From contig CALFEO010000019.1 in assembly GCA_937949995.1 (NCBI GenBank), forward strand, positions 1 through 26,783: a stretch of DNA of 26,783 nucleotides, written 5' to 3'. This document shows positions 1 through 7,531 of the stretch, one piece after another; positions within the stretch are counted from its first letter, which is position 1, and every line of letters begins with the position of its first letter. The position numbers and the translations under genes are program-made. The stretch comes from an uncultured bacterium (GTDB taxonomy: Bacteria; Patescibacteriota; Patescibacteriia; 2-12-FULL-60-25). A model generated the notes under the pieces. It had not been told where the DNA came from. It searched no databases and saw only the letters and a list, made by a program, of their open reading frames with translations.

Positions 1-79
1 TTGACGAGCATATCTCTATTTTAGCATAGAGTTTGCTAGTCTAGAGCCTTATTATATAGCTAAATAAGCATCTAAAATA

Positions 80-101
80 AAACCGCTAATCATAGCGGTT
101 T
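80..101 (-). terminator. Terminator of the surface-protein operon
   Basis: A 9-bp perfect stem (AAACCGCTA / TAGCGGTTT) with a 4-nt loop lies about 40 nt past the stop codon of the leftward gene ending at 141. On the minus strand it is followed by a broken T tract (TTTTATTTT). This fits an intrinsic terminator closing the three-gene leftward operon. Confidence 0.7.
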
Positions 102-140
102 ATACTAATTATCAATACTATTGATAAACTGTTGATAATA

Positions 141-1223
141 TTATTTCACCACACTCCAGCTTCCGTCTTGATTGGTTAAAAAGTAAGTGATCGACTTATC
201 ATTTTTCTCTAAATCAACTCTAATTGCTTTATTCAATGTTAAAGAATATTTTTCAATCACAGCATCATCCTGTTTGCTAAGATCTTTAATCACTATCTTC
301 TGACTTGATAAATCCGACCTGTCAAAATCTTGCACAAATTGACCGATATATTCTTCTTCCGTAACACTGTTTATCAACTTTTCCGGCAATTGTTGGTAGA
401 TGCTGTTTATTTTACCCTGCGATTCATAGTCCACGACACTGATTAACGCATTAATCATATCCGGACTTAAATAGATATCCATTGCTCCTTGTTCATCTAA
501 AATTATCTTTTTGTTAACAGCTTTTTTAAATTGAGGATGCGTAATTACAATCTCCGCATCTTCGGGTATTTGACTGAAAACATAAGCCCCGCCATCTTGA
601 ATTCTGATGCTTACATCTCCAAAAGATAAATCAGCTCCAACCAAAGCCAAATTCGTAATCGGATCAACAACTAAACCTCGTACATCAACTGTTTTTGCAG
701 GCATTTTCTCAACTTTAGTCTGATTGGAGTCACGGTTGCTTGGTAATCCTGAATTATTTTTTCCAAAGCCCAGCCAATTGGCTTGAAAAGCCAAAAAAAT
801 AAATATTCCGATAGCCAATAAAGATGCTAAAACCGTAATATAAGTAACTCTTTTTTGCTTTTCTTCAAGATTTTTTTTGTTTAATTTAGCCTTAACCATC
901 AATCTCAAATTATTTAACGCCAAAATCAATACCAGCAAAGTAAGAATTGCCGTCGGATAAAGGAAAAAACCATAATCTTTTACGGCCACCGGCTTATCAA
1001 CGGTTTGTGTACGAATCGGCATGTTAAATAATGCCAAATCCTGTTGCTGACCGTCTTCCGTTTCCACTATCACCTTATGCAATCCTGGCGGTAAATCTTG
1101 AGGAATTACAGCTTCCCAATTGCCTTGCGCATCGCTTTCCAAATCCACTATGGCTTTGGGTTGATTATTTTGTGTTTCCATATTAGTAAATATATAATTT
1201 GAGCTTGGTATTGGGATCAGCAA
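141..1223 (-). CDS. Membrane protein with Ig-like start, two TM helices and carboxypeptidase-regulatory-like domain; probable 3' part of a split gene
   Basis: The 360-aa frame shows the second half of an Ig-like strand pattern (residues 23-65, with DAQGNWEAVIP and GLHKVIVETEDG). Hydrophobic helices follow at about 86-110 and 127-147. After them comes a segment resembling a carboxypeptidase regulatory fold (VDVRGLVVDPITNLALVGADL...GGAYVFSQIPEDAEIVI, about 178-255), then an unassigned C-terminal domain. The frame overlaps the end of the upstream gene by 41 nt. The upstream protein ends ITIKGFADPNTKLKLYIY, which is the expected first strand of the same Ig-like domain, so the two frames probably encode one protein. 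If the frames are truly separate, the likely start is the ATG at 1181 (residue 15), one base after the upstream TAA, allowing stop-restart translation. It is probably a membrane anchor for the preceding surface domains. No exact family is recognised. Confidence 0.7.
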   Translation of the reverse strand: MLIPIPSSNYIFTNMETQNNQPKAIVDLESDAQGNWEAVIPQDLPPGLHKVIVETEDGQQQDLALFNMPIRTQTVDKPVAVKDYGFFLYPTAILTLLVLILALNNLRLMVKAKLNKKNLEEKQKRVTYITVLASLLAIGIFIFLAFQANWLGFGKNNSGLPSNRDSNQTKVEKMPAKTVDVRGLVVDPITNLALVGADLSFGDVSIRIQDGGAYVFSQIPEDAEIVITHPQFKKAVNKKIILDEQGAMDIYLSPDMINALISVVDYESQGKINSIYQQLPEKLINSVTEEEYIGQFVQDFDRSDLSSQKIVIKDLSKQDDAVIEKYSLTLNKAIRVDLEKNDKSITYFLTNQDGSWSVVK

Positions 1224-3795
1224 AACCTTTAATCGTGATCGCGTCTAACTTCTCTTCAATAGTTTCAATCTTTAATGTTTGAATAAAAGATCCAACAGCC
1301 TCTTCTGCAGACTCGGCAAACTCTCTGATAATTCTGGTTACCACCGCCGGTTGCTCCGCTTGTCCTGCACCGGAGGCTTGAGTCTCGTCACCTAACGATT
1401 CCGGAGGAATACACACTGAAGGTTCCTCGATGGTTTTAATTCCGGCAAACATGGGTGCCATGCGAACCTCATATCCATACATCTCTTGTCCATTCGCAAC
1501 AATAACCGGTCTGAAATGATATAAAACACCTGTTGTCAAACCATCAATTTGAACCGAATGGTAGGTACTGTTTGTATCGTATTGCGGTGTCGAATTTGCA
1601 TAACCGTAATTAGGCGCCGGTTGTATATCGCTGTGTTCAAATTCATCATAAATAACTCTGGACGTTGCCGGCACATTACTCAACCAAGAAACCAAAACCG
1701 AATCCTCATCTATTTGTATCGCCGAAATGGAACTCATGCTCACATTTAATAATGGATAAAGACCCGGAGAACCTCCGCTTCCTTGTGTTGCGCAAGTAGG
1801 ACAATTGGCAACACAAACCGAACCGTTCCATGTTGTATTGGTTCCGCAAGAAGCAGGTCCGGCTATGCCTTCAAATTGACATGTGGCATCGCAGCCATCT
1901 CCAATGGCAACATTCCCATCGTCGCATTGCTCGGTTAATTCTCTTAAATTATTTCCGCAAACTTCGGTAGATAAACAATTGGCACTGCAACCGTCTCCGT
2001 CTACATTATTACCATCATCGCAAACTTCATTGCCTTCTATAACGGTGTTTCCGCAGACCTGGCCGGTACCTCCGCCAACAGACATTGCATAGACATCACG
2101 TTCCATTAAATTATTACTGACATCTTTGGCATAAATCAAAACCGGAACACTCTCACCCGCCGTAAATGGCACAGCCGGCGTAATTGTTACCGTATAATCA
2201 TTTGGTGTACCCGCTAAAGACGTGAATGCGGTTGTAGCCGCATAAGTGATTCTTGTGCCGTTTGTGGTAACACTTCCGGCTCCACCGGCAACATTTTTAT
2301 AATAGATGCCGTTTACGTAAACAACCAGAGTCGCCAAATCAACTCCCGAACCATCATCCTTAACATGAAATATGACTGATCCCGCCGGAGCAATTCCCTG
2401 ATCATCTCCGGGATTACGTTGATCTACATAAGGGGGATCCGAATCGGCTGTAGTAAATGTCCAAGTGTCTGTTACCATCACATTGGTGGCAATATCCTCG
2501 CAATCATATGCGCTAACCGTAACAACTTCATTTTGCGCAAAATCGCTTGCCGGATTAATTTCAAATCTATAACCATAATCAATCGGCGTAACTGTAATAT
2601 CCGGATGTCCTTGCTGATAAGTGGTCAAAGCAAATGAAGGCGACGAAACATTAAATCGACATGTTGCCGCATTTACACCTGTTCCCGAAATATTACCCGG
2701 ATAAAACTTTTTATCATGGATATCTATCGTGATATTGGTCGAGACACTATTATTAACACTGCCGCGATTTGGCGTTTCAGCTACGACTCTTGGTGCTACC
2801 GTGTCCGCTTCAGTCGTAAAAGTCCAAACCTTGGCATCCATTGTATTTGGCCCATTCGCATCTCCCAATTGATCCTGTGCGGGTGATGCCAAATCCTGAT
2901 AACCACTGATATTAACAGTATATAATGTGCTGTAATTCCAATTGCGCAGATCACCGGCTATACCCGACGGGCTTGGTGGATTGACTGTTACATTGCATAA
3001 ATTGGTACCCCATGTTCCGGAACAGGAATAAGCATCCCATGGTGTATAATCGGTTCCATTAAATGTTAATGCTCCGGGAGGAGTTGCGGTATTTACACCT
3101 GTACCCACTCCGGAGTTATCCCCCTCACCATTCTTACTATCACGAAGATCAAAAGTATAATTATCTTCGACCGCTACGTTGATGCTTGCATTGGTCGGAA
3201 CCGGATTCAAAGCATAAGGTTTTTTGGTATCAGCCCAAATATGCATTTGAAAATCTTCCTCATCTTCCAACATATCATTACCATCCAATGAAATATTACT
3301 TTCAGTGGTTTGTCCGATTATTCCTACATTGATATCCAACGTGGTCGGCGCACCCGTTCCGTAATTAAATGCCGTAGGCTCCAACATTGTCCAACGCACG
3401 GTTCCAAAGTTACCTGTTCCATTTGAATAACCTGTCGTTCGATATCCTGTGGATTTTACCCTTCCTCCGGATATTGTTTGACCCGACCAACTGGGAAAGT
3501 AAGTGCCGGTAGTTAAATTATCGGCTAAAACTTTTGTGGTAATATAATCAATCCAAATATTGGAAGCATTTGTATTGGCAGATCTGATTTGTATGGTGGA
3601 AGTAAAAGCTTGACCAACATAAAAATAGTTTAAATCAGCAGGGAGACCGGTTCCTCCATCACCCGTATTGTCGCTTCCTGTAAAAGGGGTGGCTAACAAT
3701 TGAAACCAATTGTTCCCGCCGGGTGCCGCTGCATTAACCGGCAAAGCCGCCAAAATCATGGAGGCTATTAAAGACAAGCTTATTAACTTTTTCAT
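1183..3795 (-). CDS. Secreted multidomain surface protein (Ig-like domains, Cys-rich DUF4215-type repeats, fibronectin III-like)
   Basis: The 870-aa protein begins with a signal peptide (MKKLISLSLIASMILAALPVNAAAP). Two or three SbsA/Big_5-like Ig modules follow, marked by DTKKPYALNPVPTNASINVAVEDNY and by DTVAPRVVAETPNRGSVNNSVS, and then a further Ig-like stretch near DSDPPYVDQRNPGDDQGIAPAGS. At about 580-645 there are two Cys-rich repeats of DUF4215 type (VCGNTVIEGNEVCDDGNNVDGDGC and a second CDDGN copy). A fibronectin III-like module at about 680-780 reads SWLSNVPATSRVIYDE...YHSVQIDGLTTGVLYHF. The C-terminus ITIKGFADPNTKLKLYIY opens an Ig-like domain and stops abruptly; its continuation is in the next frame downstream. 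It starts 10 nt after the dockerin-like gene and is probably co-transcribed with it. No clear ribosome binding site is seen. It is likely an exported adhesion or cell-surface protein; the ligand is unknown. Confidence 0.8.
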   Translation of the reverse strand: MKKLISLSLIASMILAALPVNAAAPGGNNWFQLLATPFTGSDNTGDGGTGLPADLNYFYVGQAFTSTIQIRSANTNASNIWIDYITTKVLADNLTTGTYFPSWSGQTISGGRVKSTGYRTTGYSNGTGNFGTVRWTMLEPTAFNYGTGAPTTLDINVGIIGQTTESNISLDGNDMLEDEEDFQMHIWADTKKPYALNPVPTNASINVAVEDNYTFDLRDSKNGEGDNSGVGTGVNTATPPGALTFNGTDYTPWDAYSCSGTWGTNLCNVTVNPPSPSGIAGDLRNWNYSTLYTVNISGYQDLASPAQDQLGDANGPNTMDAKVWTFTTEADTVAPRVVAETPNRGSVNNSVSTNITIDIHDKKFYPGNISGTGVNAATCRFNVSSPSFALTTYQQGHPDITVTPIDYGYRFEINPASDFAQNEVVTVSAYDCEDIATNVMVTDTWTFTTADSDPPYVDQRNPGDDQGIAPAGSVIFHVKDDGSGVDLATLVVYVNGIYYKNVAGGAGSVTTNGTRITYAATTAFTSLAGTPNDYTVTITPAVPFTAGESVPVLIYAKDVSNNLMERDVYAMSVGGGTGQVCGNTVIEGNEVCDDGNNVDGDGCSANCLSTEVCGNNLRELTEQCDDGNVAIGDGCDATCQFEGIAGPASCGTNTTWNGSVCVANCPTCATQGSGGSPGLYPLLNVSMSSISAIQIDEDSVLVSWLSNVPATSRVIYDEFEHSDIQPAPNYGYANSTPQYDTNSTYHSVQIDGLTTGVLYHFRPVIVANGQEMYGYEVRMAPMFAGIKTIEEPSVCIPPESLGDETQASGAGQAEQPAVVTRIIREFAESAEEAVGSFIQTLKIETIEEKLDAITIKGFADPNTKLKLYIY

Positions 3796-3805
3796 ATTTT
3801 AGAAA

Positions 3806-4588
3806 TTATTGATCACCTTCCACATCAAGATTCTTTAACATCAAACTTAAATCAACGGAATTGATGACCGGATCTTGATTCAAATTGGATCTGATTCCAC
3901 GCGTAGTAAGATCATCCTTATCCAAATCGTTGATTATAATTGATAGATCTATAGAGTTCACAACATCATCCCCCATTGTTGCCGGTGTACTGGTGCTTCC
4001 GCTGACATCTCCAGCCAACAATCTAACCGTTCCATAGGGAGCTGAATTATCCAATTGTGTAAAATTAAGAACCGTCATACCAACGCCCAATGGGACATTG
4101 CGTAAAATTTTAGTAATGTGTTGATGTGTTTTAATTCCGATATCATAATTACCAACCGGCAATAATCCCAAACTTATTGAAGTCGAATAAATACCTTCAA
4201 CCGTAGTCGTTGCCAAATTTGGCATGGAGTATATTACCGCGTGAGTAGCCGGATCTTTAACCGTCAAATAAAAAATCGCATCATCGTTGGTACTCGTAGC
4301 GCCCACACGCATTTCCGGTACAGCCCATTGAATAGTAACAAGTACCTCTTGAATATCTTCTTCCCAAAACGTTCCATGCCAATAAACGTAATTTGTACTG
4401 GTAGAGACACCTGCTCCGGGATGGCCGATTTCCGCATTGAACTGATAGTTGGTAGAGGAGGCTGCAAAATCAACCGGACCGCCATGCTCTTGAGTCAAAT
4501 CAAAGTTGGTACTGGTTGCCGCAACAACAATTAATGGTAGTGCTACCATCAACGAAACCAATAAAAATATTTTTTGTTTAATAAACAT
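3806..4588 (-). CDS. Secreted protein with C-terminal dockerin-like duplicated calcium-binding loops
   Basis: The 260-aa protein has a signal peptide (MFIKQKIFLLVSLMVALPLIVVAA). The middle region is rich in ATSTN/ASSTNY/STSTNY motifs (residues about 24-70), followed by a beta-rich part. The last 65 or so residues contain two loops of type I dockerin style: GDVSG...DDVVNSIDLSIIINDLD and RSNLNQDPVINSVDLSLMLKNLD. Dockerins bind Ca2+ and normally pair with cohesins. No cohesin is recognisable in this window, so the partner may be elsewhere or the fold may serve another role. It is the first gene of the leftward operon. The first loop carries an insertion (STSTPATMG) between its acidic ligands, so Ca2+ binding there is uncertain. 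Confidence 0.75.
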   Translation of the reverse strand: MFIKQKIFLLVSLMVALPLIVVAATSTNFDLTQEHGGPVDFAASSTNYQFNAEIGHPGAGVSTSTNYVYWHGTFWEEDIQEVLVTIQWAVPEMRVGATSTNDDAIFYLTVKDPATHAVIYSMPNLATTTVEGIYSTSISLGLLPVGNYDIGIKTHQHITKILRNVPLGVGMTVLNFTQLDNSAPYGTVRLLAGDVSGSTSTPATMGDDVVNSIDLSIIINDLDKDDLTTRGIRSNLNQDPVINSVDLSLMLKNLDVEGDQ

Positions 4589-4599
4589 CGCTTTGCGTA

Positions 4600-4628
4600 A
4601 TTATACTAAATCTAAAACAATCAAGCAA
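4600..4628 (-). promoter_or_regulatory. Promoter of the dockerin-like operon, almost leaderless
   Basis: On the minus strand a perfect -10 TATAAT (plus positions 4600-4605) lies 17 nt after a weak -35 TTGCTT (4623-4628). A start about 7 nt past the -10 would leave only about 5 nt before the ATG at 4588, and there is no Shine-Dalgarno sequence, so the transcript may be nearly leaderless. Confidence 0.5.
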
Positions 4629-4680
4629 AGCCAACATGCGGATAACATTTCAGTCGGAATATAAAAAATTTCAAGATGGT

Positions 4681-5235
4681 ATGAGGAAGGTATGCAACAG
4701 CTGCAAGCCACTAGCCTCTAGCTGCTAGCCACTAGCCGGAACCACACGGATACAACCATCTGTTTTTGCCCCGTGGGCAAAAACGGTCCTCGTTAAAAAG
4801 GAGGACATGACTAAAACCCCCTGATTTCGACCTTCGGTCAAAATCGGTCCTCCTTAAAAAGGAGGACAATTGTAGAAACCGGTTGCTCTGGTTTTTACCA
4901 AACTCTCCTCCTTTTTAAGGAGGAGTACCGAGCGTATAGCGAGGGGAGGTGATACCGTGGGAGGGGTACCGAGCGTATAGCGAGAGGAGGTGGTGCCGCC
5001 CGTTTCGTAGGGATAAACCCTCTTGTCATTTCGAACGCACGTGAGAAATCTCCGCTTATGGAACATTATGATAATAACAGTGGAGATTTCTCACATCCGA
5101 TTCGAAATGACGAATTATGAGAAGTTGATAAGTTGGAGATTTCTCCCCTCGGCATGAGCTCGGGACGAATGCCCATCCGATTATCCGCCTGATGCTGATG
5201 CGCTTAAGAAGCAGAAATGACAAAATATGTTAGTT
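4681..5235. repeat. Palindrome-rich non-coding stretch
   Basis: No gene is seen here. The stretch starts with six AGC-anchored heptamers (4699-4740). Hairpins follow: TTTTTGCCC/GGGCAAAAA (4763-4783), GACC-TTC-GGTC, and several copies of a GGAGGA/TCCTCC palindrome around TTTTTAA (about 4790-4925). A direct repeat containing TACCGAGCGTATAGCGAG occurs at about 4926 and 4967. A long imperfect inverted repeat spans 5025-5111, with arms GTCATTTCGAA...GAAATCTCC and GGAGATTTC...TTCGAAATGAC. Motifs GTGGAGATYTCTCAC and GATGCGCYTAAGRAGCAGAAATGACAAA recur at 19.2-19.5 kb, so these are dispersed elements. ORFs here merely read through the palindromes. Confidence 0.75.
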
Positions 5236-5344
5236 CATCTGATATTTCCCGGTTCGTAGTTCGATGTTAGCATTTTAGTTACGGCAGATCCTCCCAACCT
5301 CCTTGTTAAGGAGGTGCTTCGTGTAAGTATTTCCCACTCCCCAA

Positions 5345-5400
5345 TTCCTAGTTCCTAGTTCCAAATTCGTAATTCGTGGTTCTAAGTTCAAGATTCAATG
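5345..5400. repeat. Heptamer repeat, eight TTC-anchored units
   Basis: Eight consecutive 7-bp units all begin with TTC, followed by four variable bases (CTAG, CTAG, CAAA, GTAA, GTGG, TAAG, AAGA, AATG). The phase is exact over 56 bp. It lies in the gene-free stretch left of the parS array. The rest of 5236-5505 shows only similar degenerate repeats. Confidence 0.8.
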
Positions 5401-5505
5401 CTTAGCTTCTCTGGTTCTCAAAACTTCAGCTTCTTAGTTATTTGGCTAGTCATCATATATTACTAGTTTCCAGCCCCCTGTCTTAAACAAGTTAGTACTG
5501 AATTC

Positions 5506-5555
5506 ATGCGTCGTAAAATATATTAATTAGCTTAACATAGCAAAAATTAAACACT
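5506..5555. repeat. Left copy of direct repeat flanking the parS/tRNA segment
   Basis: Begins with ATGCGTCGTAAAATATAT and continues with the degenerate words AATTAGCTTA and TAGCAAAAATTA. The same 18-mer followed by AATTGGCTTTA and TAGCAAAAAATA occurs at 7230-7285, just upstream of tRNA-Arg. Read on the minus strand, both copies contain promoter-like words (TTGCTA, TATATTTT). Confidence 0.7.
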
Positions 5556-6319
5556 TCTTTAGCGCATAATGTAAATATATATTTATTTTGATACAACATT
5601 GATACAACAAATTCTATACAATCCTCTACTAAAAATTGTTTCACGTGAAACAATTTTTTAACTCATATACATTATATATAGACTAAATCAAGATCAACAA
5701 CTTAAATCTTGTACAATCATTTGAATAATTTAATCCGGCAGTAGTAAATGAATCTGTAAAGCATATTATAAACAAAAAAGTTGTAAAAATAATTAAACTT
5801 AAAGAATATTGATTTGCTAAATTGTTTCACGTGAAACAATTTAGTTATAAATTACTATTATGAAACTACAAATCCGGAACTTTTGTTTCACGTGAAACAT
5901 TTTGTTTATACAATCTATATTGTCTCAATACCGTTTACAGTGTTTCACGTGAAACAATTCATAAATATTATATCCACTTATTAAAATTTAGCCGCGTGCA
6001 AAAAAATTTGTTTCACGTGAAACAAATTACAGTAAATACAACTATTATTAGAATTTATCGTAAAAAATTGTTTCACGTGAAACATATTTATAAATCGTAC
6101 TTACTTATTTATATAATGCATGCTTTTGAACTATTTGTTTCACGTAAAACAATCTAATCAAGCAAACTGTTACTCAAAATCACTTCCAAATTGTTTCACG
6201 TGAAACAATTTAGTTACAAGTCACTAAAATAATAGATATATATAAATATTTTGTTTCACGTGAAACAATTTAAACAAATATAGCGCTTGTGTTAGTAATT
6301 TATTGCCGAACAAAGGGAT

Positions 6320-6516
6320 TCGTCAGGTAATTCGATTAGATCCGCATCCACCGGAAATTTCTAAACCATTTCTAGATATATTCAAAAATTGTTTCACGTG
6401 AAACAATTTGGTAGTAAAATATAAAAAACCCGCGTATTGCGGATTTTTTATGGTGGACCGAGGGGGAGTTATCGAGTCATTCGACTCGATCCGCCTCCGG
6501 CGGAAACCCCCGACCT
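6320..6516 (-). pseudogene. Degenerate partial duplicates of the tRNA-Ala 3' end, with a hairpin insertion
   Basis: At 6423-6469 the terminator and the last 19 nt of tRNA-Ala (plus-strand TGGTGGACCGAGGGGGAGT) are repeated, with their neighbouring parS at 6390 (intact unit: parS 6544, tRNA 6606). The T-arm of this copy is broken by 35 bp at 6470-6504, made of two perfect hairpins: ATCGAGTC-ATTC-GACTCGAT and CCGCC-TCC-GGCGG. AACCCCCGACCT of the tRNA resumes at 6505-6516, and then homology stops. An older copy of the insertion (ATTCGATTAGATCCGC, then CCGGAAAT) is visible at about 6330-6362. Neither copy can be a functional tRNA. Confidence 0.75.
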
Positions 6517-6577
6517 ATTTTACTATTGAAATTTATCATAAATTGTTTCACGTGAAACAATTTAGACATTTCAAAAC

Positions 6578-6604
6578 AAAAAATCCGCGTATTGCGGATT
6601 TTTT
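6578..6604 (-). terminator. Terminator of tRNA-Ala
   Basis: On the minus strand, directly after the tRNA CCA end, AAATCCGC-AATAC-GCGGATTT forms a hairpin followed by T residues. A mutated copy (6423-6449) accompanies the broken tRNA duplicate. Confidence 0.7.
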
Positions 6605-6605
6605 A

Positions 6606-6682
6606 TGGTGGACCGAGGGGGAGTCGAACCCCCGACCTCTGCAATGCGAATGCAGCGCTCTAGCCAACTGAGCTACCGGCCC
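6606..6682 (-). tRNA. tRNA-Ala (CGC), CCA encoded
   Basis: A 77-nt cloverleaf on the minus strand. The acceptor GGGCCGG pairs with TCGGTCC and includes the G3:U70 pair, the main alanine identity element. The D arm starts AGCTCAG, the anticodon loop is TTCGCAT (anticodon CGC, plus positions 6646-6648), and the T arm carries GGTTCGACTCC. The discriminator is A73 and CCA is encoded. It lies inside the parS array between the sites at 6544 and 6814. Partial broken copies of its 3' end lie at 6423-6516. Confidence 0.95.
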
Positions 6683-7152
6683 TAGGAGTGAGAGAAGTAG
6701 CAGAACGATAGTTTTGATATTTCCGAACGACGACGGGGCAGTATAAACGAAGTGCATACCGGCCCAGGTAAAAAATTCTGAGTAACATCGAAGGAAGTGA
6801 TATAAGCTGAAATTGTTTCACGTGAAACATTCTTATCACTCCAACATAATTACAAATTGTTTCACGTGAAACAATTTGAACAGAAGTATTATGAAACAAA
6901 AGGCTTTGCATGGCAAGATCCAGATGTACCAATTACTCATGCACAACCTCAAACTTTCTCAAATTGTTTCACGTGAAACATTTCACTATCAAAGTCTCTA
7001 CAGACATACTAATCCAACAGGGGAATGTTTCACGTGAAACAATTTATACCAAAATTCATACCTCACATCTCATTCTTTATTATTTATTATTATAATGTAT
7101 TACAACTCACTTTGTTATTTGATACTTTATTATTTATTATTTAAAAAGAAAG

Positions 7153-7227
7153 TGGCGTTCCCGGGTGGAATCGAACCACCATCTAGGGCTTAGGAGTCCC
7201 TCGTTCTATCCATTAAACTACAGGAAC
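7153..7227 (-). tRNA. tRNA-Arg (CCT), CCA encoded
   Basis: A 75-nt cloverleaf on the minus strand. The acceptor GTTCCTG pairs with CGGGAAC. The anticodon loop is CTCCTAA (anticodon CCT, plus positions 7192-7194) and the T arm has GGTTCGATTCC. The discriminator is G73 and CCA is encoded. The top pair of the anticodon stem (A-G next to the loop) is mismatched, a small oddity. It sits just outside the right end of the parS array; its upstream side carries the right copy of the direct repeat. Confidence 0.92.
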
Positions 7228-7229
7228 CT

Positions 7230-7285
7230 ATGCGTCGTAAAATATATATACAGTCAATAATTGGCTTTACTTAGCAAAAAATACT
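7230..7285. repeat. Right copy of direct repeat flanking the parS/tRNA segment
   Basis: ATGCGTCGTAAAATATAT here matches 5506-5523 exactly, and the following 35 bp or so match with gaps. It is directly upstream of tRNA-Arg (minus strand), so this copy probably includes the tRNA promoter region. Confidence 0.7.
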
Positions 7286-7334
7286 ATACTCTATAACTAT
7301 TTAACTGTCAAATCACCCATCGTTAATAACGTTC

Positions 7335-7478
7335 ATAACGTTTAAGTTCATCAAGTATAAAGATTAAAGTTCATCAAGAGCAATCTAAGCCTCTCTTGAT
7401 AAACTTTGGACTTGATAAACTTTGGACTTGATAAACTTTAGTCTACAATCTAGTAGCTAGAAGCTTGTAGCTAGAGGC
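7335..7478. repeat. CTTGATAAACTT palindromic repeat plus heptamers upstream of rpsT
   Basis: From 7338 to 7446 the words AAGTTCATCAAG and CTTGATAAACTT alternate and can fold on each other around AAGCCTCTCTTG. Relatives occur at 13098-13275, 22770-22925 and 25100-25190. Four heptamers of type TAGNNGC follow at 7451-7478. A possible -10 TACAAT is at 7444-7449, without a good -35. The rest of 7286-7531 holds nothing further that I can identify. Confidence 0.6.
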
Positions 7479-7531
7479 TGCGAATGTCTCGTTTGACTTT
7501 TTCGCTGAGTTGCAATACTATATCGCAATCT

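Larger units (their letters stand above)
5637..7041. promoter_or_regulatory. parS: parS array: 15 ParB-binding palindromes (candidate centromere)
   Basis: The 16-bp palindrome TGTTTCACGTGAAACA starts at 5637, 5823, 5884, 5941, 6009, 6069, 6192, 6252, 6390, 6544, 6814, 6858, 6965 and 7026. A one-mismatch copy, TGTTTCACGTAAAACA, is at 6136. That makes 14 perfect sites and one variant in 1.4 kb. The sequence matches the known chromosomal parS consensus (TGTTNCACGTGAAACA) bound by ParB/Spo0J. Many copies extend the symmetry outward with AAAT/ATTT flanks. Sites 2-9 are spaced 61, 57, 68, 60, 67, 56 and 60 bp apart. The DNA between sites is AT-rich and non-coding apart from tRNA-Ala (6606-6682). 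Known bacteria usually have scattered single parS sites near oriC; ParB nucleates on parS, spreads, and recruits SMC and ParA. parAB is not in this window. dnaA is about 14 kb to the right, which fits an origin-proximal segregation centre. Confidence 0.93.

Noticed and set aside
5041..5046. Additional CACGTG words outside the array (near 5040 and in the 26.66-26.78 kb repeat) as parS
   Set aside because: The flanking bases do not match TGTTT/AAACA; only the core hexamer or part of it is shared.
4854..5066. 70-aa minus-strand ORF
   Set aside because: It is made of the dispersed palindromes and GAGATTTC repeats; no start signals.
5637..7041. CRISPR-like array
   Set aside because: The repeated unit is a fully symmetric 16-bp palindrome identical to parS, spacing is 44-270 bp, and spacers are AT-rich with no cas genes nearby.
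6408..7095. Small ORFs on both strands across the parS/tRNA region
   Set aside because: They read through parS palindromes (encoding LFHVKQF/MFHVKQF-type words) and the tRNA; no ribosome binding sites or family resemblance.
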